Assembly: GCF_900187875.1 (NCBI RefSeq)
Contig: NZ_FYEX01000002.1
Location: 248,001-312,000, forward strand
Direction of reading: 5' to 3'
From: Polynucleobacter victoriensis
Lineage (GTDB): Bacteria; Pseudomonadota; Gammaproteobacteria; Burkholderiales; Burkholderiaceae
Length of the DNA stretch: 64,000 nucleotides
A program made the position numbers and the translations under genes. This document shows positions 22,838 through 32,424 of the stretch, one piece after another. The notes beneath the pieces were generated by a model. That model ran no database searches. It had not been told where the DNA came from and saw only the letters and a program-made list of their open reading frames with translations. The number at the start of each line of letters is the position of its first letter. Position 1 is the stretch's first letter.

Positions 22838-24925
22838 ATGCAGACAAAAATCCCACTATTAAATAGAGAATTAGGTGTCCTTGAGTTTAATTCAAGGGTG
22901 CTAGCGCAGGCTGAAGATCCTAAAACACCCCTTTTAGAACGCCTTAGATTTGTTTGTATTGTGTCATCCAACATGGATGAGTTCTTTGAAATCAGGATGT
23001 CTGGCATCAAAGAGCAGCTCAAAAGTAGCTCTAAAAATAAAACGCCAGATGGTTTACAAATTACCGATGCTTATAAAGTAGTCACGGCACAGGCCCATGA
23101 CCTCGTAGCTAGAAAATATCGCTTGCTACAAGAAGAGATTATTCCCAAGTTAAATAAAGAAGGTGTTGGATTTTTTACCAGCACCCAGTGGACCCCTGCA
23201 CAAAGAGCTTGGGCTAAGAACTTCTTCCATCAAGAATTAGTTCCCCTTCTAACTCCGATTGCTTTAGATCCAGCCCACCCATTTCCAAAAGTGATCAATA
23301 AAAGTTTGAACTTTTTTGTCACTTTAGAAGGTGAAGACTCTTTTGGCAGAAAACCCAAATTAGCAGTGGTTCAAGCACCAAGATCACTACCACGTGTGGT
23401 GCCAATGCCTAAGCATCTATGCGACCAACCATTTGGTTTTGTCTTATTGTCATCATTCATGCAAGCTTTTGTGCCTGAACTATTCCAAGGCATGACAGTA
23501 ACAGGTTGCCATCAATTTAGAGTGACTCGTAATTCTGATTTGTTTGTATCTGAAGACGACATCACTGACCTAAGAGAAGCATTGCAAGGCGAACTACCTA
23601 CTCGCCACCTAGGCGATGCTGTGCGCTTAGAAATCACGGCAGATATGCCAGAAGATTTAACGGATTATTTACTGAAGGTTGAAAGCCTCAATCGAGAAGA
23701 CTGCTACCAAGTAAATGGTCCCGTGAATTTGGTTCGCTTGGTTCAAATTCCAGATTTAGTAGATATTCCAAAATTTAAATTCCCAAGCCATCAACCAACA
23801 CAATCAGTTGAGTTGGCAACCGGCGAAAGCTTACTAGACAAAATCAGTCGTGAAGACATTTTGTTGCACCACCCTTATCAAAGCTTTGATCCTGTGCTTA
23901 AGATGCTCAAGGAAGCAGCCAAAGATCCTAATGTATTAGCCATTAAACAAACGGTATATCGCACCGGTGAGCAGTCATTGGTGATGGATGCGCTGATGGA
24001 AGCTGCCAGAAATGGTAAAGAGGTCACCGTTGTGGTTGAGCTACTGGCCCGTTTTGATGAACAAACCAATATTGGTTGGGCAGCCAAATTAGAAGCAGTT
24101 GGCGCTCATGTGGTTTATGGTGTTGTTGGTCATAAGTGCCACGCTAAGATGCTCTTAGTTGTTCGTAAAGAAACGATTCCTGCAGAGGGCCGCCGCAAAG
24201 CCAAGACTGTTTTGAAACGCTATGCCCACTTAGGAACTGGTAACTATCACCCAAGAACTGCACGCTTGTATAGCGACTTTGGTTTGATGACAGCCAATCA
24301 AGATATTTGCGAAGACATGCACCACGTGTTCATGCAGTTAACTGGTACAGGTGGTCGCGTGCCTTTGAAACATCTATGGCAATCACCTTTCACGATGCAT
24401 GAAGAATTAATTGCTCATATTCGTGAAGAGGCAAGAGCCGCTAGAGCGGGTAGAAAAGCTCGCATCATGGCAAAGATGAATGCTCTACTAGAGCCAACTA
24501 TCATTGCTGAACTCTACAAAGCCTCACAAGCTGGCGTAAAAATTGATCTTGTGATCCGTGGTGTTTGCGCCTTGCAACCGGGTGTACCAGGCTTATCTGA
24601 GAACATCAAAGTACGCTCAATCATCGGTAAGTTCTTAGAACACCATCGCATTTATTACTTCTATGCTGATGGGGAAGAAACACTTTATCTATCTTCAGCG
24701 GACTGGATGGATAGAAACTTGTTTAGACGCGTTGAGGTAGCTTTCCCAGTATTAGATAAGAAGCTAAAAGCACGTGTCATCAAAGAAGGCTTCCAAATAC
24801 TTCTCAAAGACAATGCTACTGCTTGGATCATGAATGGCGATGGCAAATACACTCAGACGAAAACTAGAGCCGGTGCAACGCCTTACATTGGTCAAAAAGA
24901 GTTGGTAAATTTACTTTGTCATTAA
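22838..24925 (+). CDS. ppk1: Polyphosphate kinase 1
   Basis: 695 residues from the ATG at 22838, in line with known PPK1 N-termini (N domain starting LLNRELGVLEFN). Four-domain enzyme; the autophosphorylated His lies in VGHKCHAKMLLV, with the second conserved block YAHLGTGNYHPRTARLYSDFGL. It makes polyphosphate from ATP. An earlier in-frame ATG at 22784 overlaps the Pho box and is rejected. Convergent with phoR, three bases apart; a hairpin in the end of phoR (24943-24966) may terminate ppk transcription. Confidence 0.93.
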   Translation: MQTKIPLLNRELGVLEFNSRVLAQAEDPKTPLLERLRFVCIVSSNMDEFFEIRMSGIKEQLKSSSKNKTPDGLQITDAYKVVTAQAHDLVARKYRLLQEEIIPKLNKEGVGFFTSTQWTPAQRAWAKNFFHQELVPLLTPIALDPAHPFPKVINKSLNFFVTLEGEDSFGRKPKLAVVQAPRSLPRVVPMPKHLCDQPFGFVLLSSFMQAFVPELFQGMTVTGCHQFRVTRNSDLFVSEDDITDLREALQGELPTRHLGDAVRLEITADMPEDLTDYLLKVESLNREDCYQVNGPVNLVRLVQIPDLVDIPKFKFPSHQPTQSVELATGESLLDKISREDILLHHPYQSFDPVLKMLKEAAKDPNVLAIKQTVYRTGEQSLVMDALMEAARNGKEVTVVVELLARFDEQTNIGWAAKLEAVGAHVVYGVVGHKCHAKMLLVVRKETIPAEGRRKAKTVLKRYAHLGTGNYHPRTARLYSDFGLMTANQDICEDMHHVFMQLTGTGGRVPLKHLWQSPFTMHEELIAHIREEARAARAGRKARIMAKMNALLEPTIIAELYKASQAGVKIDLVIRGVCALQPGVPGLSENIKVRSIIGKFLEHHRIYYFYADGEETLYLSSADWMDRNLFRRVEVAFPVLDKKLKARVIKEGFQILLKDNATAWIMNGDGKYTQTKTRAGATPYIGQKELVNLLCH

Positions 24926-24928
24926 GGT

Positions 24929-26224
24929 TTAAGGAGCGATTCTCTGCTTAGGAAACACTAAGCAGAATCGACTTCCCACACCTACTGTTGACTCAATTTT
25001 CAGCTCACCATGATGGCGGTTAATAACGTGCTTCACAATCGCCATACCTAAACCAGTACCACCGGTTTCTCTTGATCTACTTCGATCAACTCTATAAAAA
25101 CGCTCCGTCAATCTAGGGATATGCTCTGCCGCAATACCAGGACCAGTATCTGATACGCAGAGCTCAATCTCTTCACCAATCTGCGCCCAAGTCACACAAA
25201 CTTTGCCACCCTCAGGTGTATAACGCACAGCGTTTGATACCAAGTTGCCAAACGCTGAATACAACTCCAAGTCATCGCCCAAAATATTTTTATCGCTACT
25301 CTGATCAAAACTAATTTGATGCTTGCCTTGAGATAGTCCCTCAGCATCCAACTTAAGGCGCGCCAACATGTTGGGCATATTCACCACTTGAGAAATTGGT
25401 GGCTCTGGATTGCCCTCTAGTTTTGCTAAGGTCAATAGGTCTTCGACCAGCGTTTTCATTCTGCCAGTTTGCACAGACATCATTTCTAAATACCGATCGC
25501 GCTCTTCTTCATTTAAATCTAGTTCAGAGACTGTTTCTAAAAATCCTGCCAAAACAGTCAGCGGAGTTTTAAGTTCATGAGAAACGTTTGCCACAAAGTC
25601 TCGTCGCATGGCATCTGTTTTCTCAATTTGAGAAATATCTTGAGACAAGACCAACTTCTGCTTGTCGCCATAAGGAAAAATTTGGACTTCTAATGAGAAC
25701 TGCTCAAAATCACCCATACCAGTAAGCTTGACTGGTTCACGGTAGTTTTGTCGAATAATGTATTGAACAAACGCCGGCTTTCTGAGAATGTGGGTGATGC
25801 GCTGCATCGCATCACGTCTGGCATTTAAACCAAAATGTTTCTCAGCAATTGCATTGCACCACTCAATCTGATCCTCTTCATTAAGCATCACCACACCGTT
25901 GGGTGAAGCCTGAATAGCCTGGATAAAACGTTGGTGCTGCTGCTCCACTTCTAACACCTGATCACGCCAACCTTTAACTAGCTTATGGAGACGGTAATAG
26001 ATTTCCCCCCAAATACCCATGGCCACTGGCACTTCACCATAGCTAGGCGACAGCAACAATACGGTCAACTTAGAGGCGTGCCAAAGTTGATGAATCAACA
26101 AAAGTGCTAAACAAATGACTGCAGTCATCCATCCCACCGTGGCTGAAAACGCCTCGCCCATCACCCAAGAAATAACAAGGGTGATGAAAGTAATTACGAT
26201 GAGCCTGGTGCGCAAGTTAAGCAT
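24929..26224 (-). CDS. phoR: Phosphate regulon sensor kinase PhoR
   Basis: 431 residues: two N-terminal membrane helices (about 8-28, 30-50), a PAS domain (about 95-200, IQASPNGVVMLNEEDQIEWC), HisKA with His216 (ANVSHELKTPLTVLAGF), and HATPase (NLVSNAVRYTPEGG, DTGPGIAAEH). No large periplasmic part, as expected of PhoR, which senses through the Pst transporter and PhoU. Last in the pst-phoU-phoB-phoR run, 57 bases after phoB. The last codons contain a perfect 9-bp hairpin shared with the ppk end. Confidence 0.92.
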   Translation of the reverse strand: MLNLRTRLIVITFITLVISWVMGEAFSATVGWMTAVICLALLLIHQLWHASKLTVLLLSPSYGEVPVAMGIWGEIYYRLHKLVKGWRDQVLEVEQQHQRFIQAIQASPNGVVMLNEEDQIEWCNAIAEKHFGLNARRDAMQRITHILRKPAFVQYIIRQNYREPVKLTGMGDFEQFSLEVQIFPYGDKQKLVLSQDISQIEKTDAMRRDFVANVSHELKTPLTVLAGFLETVSELDLNEEERDRYLEMMSVQTGRMKTLVEDLLTLAKLEGNPEPPISQVVNMPNMLARLKLDAEGLSQGKHQISFDQSSDKNILGDDLELYSAFGNLVSNAVRYTPEGGKVCVTWAQIGEEIELCVSDTGPGIAAEHIPRLTERFYRVDRSRSRETGGTGLGMAIVKHVINRHHGELKIESTVGVGSRFCLVFPKQRIAP

Positions 26225-26281
26225 AAGACGAATCTTACCAAGCCTCTGAGGGCTTGGCTTGAATCAATACCGCAAAATGAA

Positions 26282-26989
26282 TTAATTGACCGGATTTTTG
26301 GTCAGACGATAGCCACTGCCACGTACTGTTTCGATGTGGTTTTGGCAGTTTGTTGGCGCTAAAGAAGCTCTTAAACGCTTAATATGAACGTCCACTGTTC
26401 GCTCTTCAACAAACACATGGTCACCCCAAACTTTATCTAATAACTGACCTCTTGAGTGCACGCGCTCAGGATGAGTCATCAAGAAATGTAGCAATCTGAA
26501 TTCGGTTGGACCCAAGTCTATGGCAACCTCATTAGTACCATCTACAGCCATCACTCGATGTGCAACAGGATCAATACGCAAACTACCAATTTGCACCACT
26601 TCATCAGCCAACTGTGGAGAGCGTCTTCTTAATACTGCCTTGATACGCGCCACTAACTCTTTAGGTGAGAATGGCTTGGTCACATAGTCATCAGCACCCG
26701 CCTCAAGACCAGCAATCTTATCCATCTCTTCACTACGCGCCGTTAACAAAATGATAGGAATATCTTTTGTTCTTTCATTGGCACGCAACTCTTTAGCAAA
26801 CTGAACGCCCGACTTACCTGGCAACATCCAATCCAAAACGACTAAGTCTGGCAGGACTTCCTTCATGAGCTGAGATGCTTGCTCAGTCTGAAAAGCTCTT
26901 ACAGGCAAAAAGCCTGCATGAGATAAGTTAACAGCAATCAACTCTGAAATTGACGGCTCATCTTCAACGATCAAGATACTACTTGCCAT
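26282..26989 (-). CDS. phoB: Phosphate regulon response regulator PhoB
   Basis: 235 residues: receiver domain with Asp53 (VVLDWMLPGKSGVQF), Lys in VTKPFSPKE, and a winged-helix DNA-binding domain ending TVDVHIKRLRASL and ETVRGSGYRLT. It binds Pho boxes, of which several are visible in this window. Placed 3 bases after phoU. Confidence 0.93.
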   Translation of the reverse strand: MASSILIVEDEPSISELIAVNLSHAGFLPVRAFQTEQASQLMKEVLPDLVVLDWMLPGKSGVQFAKELRANERTKDIPIILLTARSEEMDKIAGLEAGADDYVTKPFSPKELVARIKAVLRRRSPQLADEVVQIGSLRIDPVAHRVMAVDGTNEVAIDLGPTEFRLLHFLMTHPERVHSRGQLLDKVWGDHVFVEERTVDVHIKRLRASLAPTNCQNHIETVRGSGYRLTKNPVN

Positions 26990-26992
26990 AAA

Positions 26993-27697
26993 TTAGCTAT
27001 TCGCCTCTTGTGTGAGTTGCTCGTGAGGCAAATGTCTCACGTCTGTACCCTTAACGATGTAGATAACAAATTCAGCAATGTTCTTGGCATGATCACCAAT
27101 ACGCTCAACTGCTTTAGCAATTGACAACATATCCAAGCCAACAGAAATTGTTCTTGGATCTTCAGCCATGTAGCTTGTTAACTTACGCACAAACGCTCTG
27201 AATTCTTCATCAATCTGCTTGTCTTCGTTCACCACTTCAGCAGCCACCTTCGTATCAAGGCGTGCAAAGCAGTCCAAGCTACGACGTAACAATGAAATCG
27301 CCATTTGGCCAGACAATCTGATTTCTGCAGTATTAATGCTGTGTGAGGCGCTGTCTTCCAAAATATGTTTTGTTCTTCTTGCAATGCGATCAGCTTCATC
27401 ACCAGCACGCTCTAAGTTAGTAATGGCTTTTGAAACAGCCATCACCAAACGCAAGTCTCTAGCAGTTGGCTGGCGACGTGCGATCAATTCTGTACAAGCT
27501 GAGTCAATCGTGATTTCAAAGTCATTGACTTCACGCTCGCGGTCCATCACCTGATCTGCTAATTCAGCATCTAACTGGGCAAATGCACGCATTGCCATAG
27601 AAACCTGTGACTCTACCAAGCCGCCCATTTCTAATAATTTGCCACATACTGAGTTTAGGTCAGCGTCAAATTGTGAGGATAAGTGTTTATCTGGCAT
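26993..27697 (-). CDS. phoU: Phosphate signalling protein PhoU
   Basis: 234 residues, two three-helix-bundle repeats with the metal-binding signatures (DREREVNDFEITID; EDKQIDEEFRAF) and ARDLRLVMAVSKAITNLERAGDEADRIA. Links the Pst transporter to PhoR, keeping PhoR quiet when phosphate is ample. ATG preceded by TAGGAGATAG. Lies 26 bases after pstB and just before phoB, so transport and signalling are one operon. Confidence 0.93.
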   Translation of the reverse strand: MPDKHLSSQFDADLNSVCGKLLEMGGLVESQVSMAMRAFAQLDAELADQVMDREREVNDFEITIDSACTELIARRQPTARDLRLVMAVSKAITNLERAGDEADRIARRTKHILEDSASHSINTAEIRLSGQMAISLLRRSLDCFARLDTKVAAEVVNEDKQIDEEFRAFVRKLTSYMAEDPRTISVGLDMLSIAKAVERIGDHAKNIAEFVIYIVKGTDVRHLPHEQLTQEANS

Positions 27698-27723
27698 ATC
27701 TATCTCCTAATTCTTATAGTTAC

Positions 27724-28512
27724 TTAACCGAAACGGCCAGTAATGTAATCTTCTGTCTCTTTACGTTTTGGCTTAATAAACAATTCGTCTGTTTTGCCAA
27801 ATTCAACCATTTCACCCAAATACATATAAGCTGTGAAATCAGATACACGTGCAGCTTGTTGCATATTGTGCGTCACGATTGCAATCGTATAGTCTTTTTT
27901 AAGTTCGTGTACCAATTCCTCTACTTTTGCTGTGGATATTGGATCCAAAGCTGAAGTTGGTTCATCTAATAGAAGAATTGATGGCTTTACCGCTACACCA
28001 CGAGCAATACACAAACGTTGTTGCTGACCACCTGATAATGACAAACCACTTTGATTAAGCTTGTCTTTTACCTCACCCCATAAAGCGGCTTTAGTTAAAG
28101 ACCACTCTACACGCTCATCCATCTCAGCACGAGAGAGTGACTCATATAACTTCACGCCAAATGCAATGTTGTCATAAATAGACATTGGGAATGGTGTTGG
28201 CTTTTGGAAAATCATGCCAACTCTAGAACGCAAAAGGTTCAAGTCTTGCTTAGGATCTAAGATGTTTTGGCCATAGAAGTTAATTTCACCTTCTGCGCGC
28301 TGACCAGGATAAAGGTCATACATACGGTTTAAGGTTCTAAGCAATGTTGATTTGCCACAACCAGATGGGCCAATGAAAGCTGTTACGTGCTTTTCAGCAA
28401 TATCAAGATTGATATTCTTCAATCCCTGAAATGAGCCATAGTAGAAATTAAGATTTTTAATTTCTAGGGCATTCTTCAGAGCTGCCGGTTGGTTTGTATT
28501 CATTTCACTCAT
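27724..28512 (-). CDS. pstB: Phosphate ABC transporter ATP-binding protein PstB
   Basis: 262 residues from the ATG at 28512 (AAGGAA five bases upstream), close to the usual ~257; the longer frame to 28554 is less likely. Walker A GPSGCGKSTLL, signature LSGGQQQRLCIARG, Walker B SILLLDEPTSALD, and the switch His in VTHNM. Drives high-affinity phosphate import by PstA/PstC. Confidence 0.94.
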   Translation of the reverse strand: MSEMNTNQPAALKNALEIKNLNFYYGSFQGLKNINLDIAEKHVTAFIGPSGCGKSTLLRTLNRMYDLYPGQRAEGEINFYGQNILDPKQDLNLLRSRVGMIFQKPTPFPMSIYDNIAFGVKLYESLSRAEMDERVEWSLTKAALWGEVKDKLNQSGLSLSGGQQQRLCIARGVAVKPSILLLDEPTSALDPISTAKVEELVHELKKDYTIAIVTHNMQQAARVSDFTAYMYLGEMVEFGKTDELFIKPKRKETEDYITGRFG

Positions 28513-28562
28513 CATATTTCCTTGAATTGTTTCGGTATCAAATTTATTTCTCATTTTTTTGA

Positions 28563-29429
28563 TTAACTTTGAACTTTTTTCCTAAAAACTACTCGAGTCA
28601 AAACGTTCAGACCGAGAACTACAAAAGTAATTAACAACGCCGCACCCCATGCCAAGTCAACCCAGTTGTCATAGGGGCTCATGGCAAATTGGAAAATCAC
28701 CACTGGCAAGTTAGCCATTGGTGCATTCATGTTGGTAGAGAAGAATTGGTTATTTAATGCTGTAAATAACAAAGGTGCTGTTTCACCACTCACGCGAGCT
28801 AATGACAACAAAATACCAGTGATCACACCACTCTGCGCTGCTTTAAGTGTTACCGAAAATGCCACTTTCCACTTAGGCGCACCCAATGCGTAAGCAGCCT
28901 CTCGCAAGCTACCAGGCACCAATTGCAACATGTTCTCAGTAGTTCTCACCACCACTGGGATGGCAATTAATGCCAAGGCAATCGTGCCAGCCCAACCAGA
29001 AAAGTGCCTTACTTGAGCAACTAATACGGCGTACACAAACAAACCAATCACAATTGATGGTGCTGACAACATAATGTCATTCACAAAACGCGTGATCGAT
29101 GCAATCTTGCTCTTAGCACCATATTCAGACAAATAGATACCTGCCATCACACCAATTGGCGTACTAATCAAAGTACAGGTTGTGACAATCAATAAGCTAC
29201 CAACAATCGCATTAGCCAAACCACCGCCATCTGAACCTGGCGCTGGAGTACTTTGCGTGAACATATTCCAATCAATTGCTGAGAAGCCCTTGATAAATAG
29301 CACACTTAGAATCCACAACAAGAAGATCATACCGAGCACCATGGCGCCCATGGATAAAGTCAGACCAATCCAATTGCTGCGTTTACGTTGCTTGTAAATC
29401 GCTTGATTAAAGTTAGAAGTATTCATCAT
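28563..29429 (-). CDS. pstA: Phosphate ABC transporter permease PstA
   Basis: 288 residues with six membrane helices and the permease EAA loop (LVPGSLREAAYALGAPKWKV). Forms the channel with PstC in the inner membrane. ATG overlaps the pstC stop by four bases; 50 bases separate its stop from the pstB start. Confidence 0.93.
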   Translation of the reverse strand: MMNTSNFNQAIYKQRKRSNWIGLTLSMGAMVLGMIFLLWILSVLFIKGFSAIDWNMFTQSTPAPGSDGGGLANAIVGSLLIVTTCTLISTPIGVMAGIYLSEYGAKSKIASITRFVNDIMLSAPSIVIGLFVYAVLVAQVRHFSGWAGTIALALIAIPVVVRTTENMLQLVPGSLREAAYALGAPKWKVAFSVTLKAAQSGVITGILLSLARVSGETAPLLFTALNNQFFSTNMNAPMANLPVVIFQFAMSPYDNWVDLAWGAALLITFVVLGLNVLTRVVFRKKVQS

Positions 29430-30418
29430 GTTTTCTTACCCTGTCCTGCTTCCATGCGAGCCAACATGATCTTCGCCAATGCCAAAACAATGAATGTGAT
29501 CACGAACAAGGCCAAACCTAAAGCAAATAGAGATGAGTAATGCAAGCCTGGCTCGGCTTCACCAAACTCATTAGCTAATGTTGAGGCAATTGAGTTACCT
29601 GGGGAGAACAAAGAAGCGCTTAACTTATGCGCGTTGCCAATCACAAAGGTTACAGCCATGGTCTCACCCAAGGCACGACCAAGACCTAACATCACACCAC
29701 CGATCACACCGGTCTTGGTGTATGGCAAGACAATCTTGTTCACAACTTCCCAAGTTGTGCAACCAATGCCATAAGCAGACTCTTTTAATACCGGAGGAAC
29801 TACCTCAAATACATCCCGCATCACTGAAGCAATGAAAGGCAAAATCATCATGGCCAGAATCAAGCCAGCACACAAAATACCAATGCCATTAAAAGCACCA
29901 GAAAACAAATATCCAAGCACTGGGATTTGGCCAAAGGTAGCTGCCAAGGCAGGCTGTATGTATTGCGCAAATAATGGCGCAAAAATAAATAAACCAAACA
30001 TGCCGTAAATGATCGATGGCACCGCAGCCAATAACTCAACAGCCGTACCCAAAGGACGTCTTAATTGCGCAGGGCAAGTTTCTGTTAAAAATACTGCCAC
30101 ACCAAAACTTAAAGGCACTGCAATGATGAGTGCAATAAAAGCAGTTACTACTGTGCCAAACACAGCAATCAAACCACCAAACTGACCATTAATAATGTCC
30201 CACTCAATCGTGAAGAAAAAACCTAATCCAAACTCACGTAACGCAGGCCACGCATTAATGACCAAAGAAATAATGATGCCAATAAGTGCCACAAGCACTG
30301 AAAGAGCAAAAAATAATGTTGACTGATGAAAAACAAAATCCTGAAGCCTTTGCATCTTCAGAATTTTTTCTGCTTGCGGTGTCAACATGTCAGAAGACTG
30401 ACTGGTATTCATATTCAT
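29426..30418 (-). CDS. pstC: Phosphate ABC transporter permease PstC
   Basis: 330 residues, six main membrane helices, EAA loop VPPVLKESAYGIGCTTWEVV. Partner of PstA. Separated from pstS by a 76-base gap that holds a hairpin with a short T-run, likely lowering permease expression relative to the binding protein. The start may be the third residue (second Met). Confidence 0.93.
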   Translation of the reverse strand: MNMNTSQSSDMLTPQAEKILKMQRLQDFVFHQSTLFFALSVLVALIGIIISLVINAWPALREFGLGFFFTIEWDIINGQFGGLIAVFGTVVTAFIALIIAVPLSFGVAVFLTETCPAQLRRPLGTAVELLAAVPSIIYGMFGLFIFAPLFAQYIQPALAATFGQIPVLGYLFSGAFNGIGILCAGLILAMMILPFIASVMRDVFEVVPPVLKESAYGIGCTTWEVVNKIVLPYTKTGVIGGVMLGLGRALGETMAVTFVIGNAHKLSASLFSPGNSIASTLANEFGEAEPGLHYSSLFALGLALFVITFIVLALAKIMLARMEAGQGKKT

Positions 30419-30437
30419 CCTAACGTTTGAACCAAAA

Positions 30438-30451
30438 CCCGCACATGCGGG
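30438..30451 (-). terminator. Attenuator-like hairpin between pstS and pstC
   Basis: CCCGCA and TGCGGG pair around a 2-base loop, flanked by AAA and followed on the minus strand by TTTTGG. Read by polymerase leaving pstS, it could stop part of the transcripts or protect the pstS 3' end. Confidence 0.5.
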
Positions 30452-30494
30452 CTTTGGCCTTACCGATTAAATATTCTTAAATCTATAACTACGA

Positions 30495-31523
30495 TTACTT
30501 CGTGCTGATCTTTGTCCAAACATTCTTGCGAATGAAGTCTGTTGTTGCGTCAGGCATTGGAACGTAATCTAGTTCAGCAGCCATCTTCTTACCTTCTTTG
30601 AAAGCAAAGTCAAAGAACTTGATCACTTCAGCTGAATTAGCTTTGTTTTCAGGTTGCTTGTACATCAAGATGAATGATGCGCCAGTGATTGGCCATGATT
30701 TAGCACCAGGAGCATTGGTAATGAATGTACCCATACCTGGAACTTTTGACCAATCTGTACCTGCAGCAGCTGCAGCAAATGTTTCATCATCAGGAGCCAC
30801 AAATTGACCAGCTTGGTTTTTGATTTCCAAGAAAGTCATATTGTTTTTCTTTGTGTATGCATACTCAACATAACCAATTGAGTTCTTTACACGGTTAACG
30901 TTAGCAGCAACACCTTCGTTACCTTTACCGCCGATTGATGATGCAGCTGGCCATTTAACAGCAGCGCCTGAACCAACAATTTCTTTCCACTTTGGATTTA
31001 CTTTAGCCAAGTAGTCAGTAAAGATTGCTGTTGTGCCAGAACCATCAGCACGGTGTACAACTGTGATGCTTTCGTTAGGCAACTTAACACCTGGGTTCAA
31101 AGCAGCAATTTGCTTGTCGCTCCAGTTAACGATGTAGCCCATGAAAATTTGTGCCAAAACATCACCAGTTACTTTTAATTGACCTGGCTTCAAACCATCG
31201 ATATTTACCACTGGCACAACACCACCAATGATCGCTGGGAACTGAACCAAACCATCTTTTTCTAGATCTTCAAACTTCACTGGGGCATCTGATGCGCCAA
31301 AGTCTACAGTTTTAGCTTTGATCTGCTTGATACCACCAGATGAACCGATTGATTGATAGTTCAAACCAGTTTTTGTTTTAGCTTTGTATGCCTCAGCCCA
31401 TTTTGCATAAATTGGGTAAGGGAAAGTAGCGCCAGCGCCTGTGATGTCGGCTGCAATAGCTGTTGTAACTGTTGAAAGTGCAATCGCACCTGCAACTAAT
31501 GATTTTGTAAATAACGCTTTCAT
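30495..31523 (-). CDS. pstS: Phosphate-binding periplasmic protein PstS
   Basis: 342 residues from the ATG at 31523 (GAGGAAG upstream); the frame extends to 31601 but that would run over the Pho box. Signal peptide to about residue 24 (ending TAIAADI), then the PstS pattern GAGATFPYPIYAKW, SSGGIKQI and HRADGSGTTAIFTDYL, which bind phosphate. First gene of the pst-pho operon and under a Pho box. Confidence 0.95.
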   Translation of the reverse strand: MKALFTKSLVAGAIALSTVTTAIAADITGAGATFPYPIYAKWAEAYKAKTKTGLNYQSIGSSGGIKQIKAKTVDFGASDAPVKFEDLEKDGLVQFPAIIGGVVPVVNIDGLKPGQLKVTGDVLAQIFMGYIVNWSDKQIAALNPGVKLPNESITVVHRADGSGTTAIFTDYLAKVNPKWKEIVGSGAAVKWPAASSIGGKGNEGVAANVNRVKNSIGYVEYAYTKKNNMTFLEIKNQAGQFVAPDDETFAAAAAGTDWSKVPGMGTFITNAPGAKSWPITGASFILMYKQPENKANSAEVIKFFDFAFKEGKKMAAELDYVPMPDATTDFIRKNVWTKISTK

Positions 31524-31574
31524 ATATCTTCCTCTTTCTATGACGCACATTGCGACATAAGGGAAGATACCTAG

Positions 31575-31596
31575 CAATTGTGAAAGTTTTATGACA
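31575..31596 (-). promoter_or_regulatory. Candidate Pho box for pstS
   Basis: On the minus strand TGTCATA (from 31596) and TTTCACA (from 31585) half-sites 11 bases apart, about 50 bases before the pstS ATG. TGTCATAAAAC is close to the classical PhoB half-site. Confidence 0.65.
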
Positions 31597-31677
31597 TTCA
31601 CAATTAGAGGATTTAAATTTAATTGATGCTAAAAATATTCAATTAAATCAATTACTTAATTTTTATGGCAGGTAAGC

Positions 31678-32373
31678 TTAATTGCCTAGAAGTAGGCGAA
31701 TACCCAGTGAAAACCATCTGTTTTGAGTGTTATAGGATGATTTTGTACCAGTGGTCACGTCAACCTGAAATTTGTTAGGCAGTAACCAATGTCTGACGCC
31801 TGCTTGATAAGAAGGCTTACTAGCATCCTCACCAAAAGTTTCAGCTATTAAATATGTATTGGGTGCCACTTCAAACTCAGAACCCAAACCCCAAGTTCTC
31901 TTAAAGGAATGATCCAGCTCTTTTTTTGCACCACCCAAATTAAGATGTATGAGTTGTTGATCATCATTAAATGACCATGTGATTGGCACATAACCATAAA
32001 CATCATGATTACTTCTATTTTGAGTAGTACTGAAATGGTGGCTATTACCCACTGCCAAACCAATACCCCAACCATTAGGCTTTAACTCACGAAAAATAGT
32101 CTTGGCTTGAATCACACGATCAGATGGCGTTGATCTATCCTCACCAGTGACCTTCGATCCACCGAGGGTTAGCTCAAAATAACCCAGTGGATTACATGCT
32201 GGTAACGCCCAATACTCATTGTGATGCTGGTAGGTTTTTACCCAAGACTCTAACTGACAAGATTGTGGATCAACAATGCGAGCATCATCTGTCATCATCG
32301 GTCTTGCAGCAAAAGCTATGCTGCTAACAAATGATGACGCAATCAAAAAGAGAAGACGGGTATTTTTAAGCAT
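31678..32373 (-). CDS. Putative outer-membrane beta-barrel protein
   Basis: 231 residues with a signal peptide (to about 22) followed by ARPMMTDDARIVDPQSCQLE and then alternating strand-like segments ending in an aromatic-to-hydrophobic C-terminus (SLGIRLLLGN), typical of outer-membrane barrels. No specific family recognised. It lies between acr3 and pstS on the same strand, 51 bases after acr3, so it could be read with the ars operon or alone. Function unknown; a porin-like role in oxyanion passage is only a guess from the neighbours. Confidence 0.6.
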   Translation of the reverse strand: MLKNTRLLFLIASSFVSSIAFAARPMMTDDARIVDPQSCQLESWVKTYQHHNEYWALPACNPLGYFELTLGGSKVTGEDRSTPSDRVIQAKTIFRELKPNGWGIGLAVGNSHHFSTTQNRSNHDVYGYVPITWSFNDDQQLIHLNLGGAKKELDHSFKRTWGLGSEFEVAPNTYLIAETFGEDASKPSYQAGVRHWLLPNKFQVDVTTGTKSSYNTQNRWFSLGIRLLLGN

Positions 32374-32424
32374 CCTGCGAATTTACAACCAAAATGTGAC
32401 AAATTAGTTATTTGTCTTGAAAAA

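Noticed and set aside
32374..32424. Pho box before the outer-membrane barrel gene (single TGTCACA near 32395)
   Set aside because: Only one half-site; the base-11 neighbours do not fit TGTCA.
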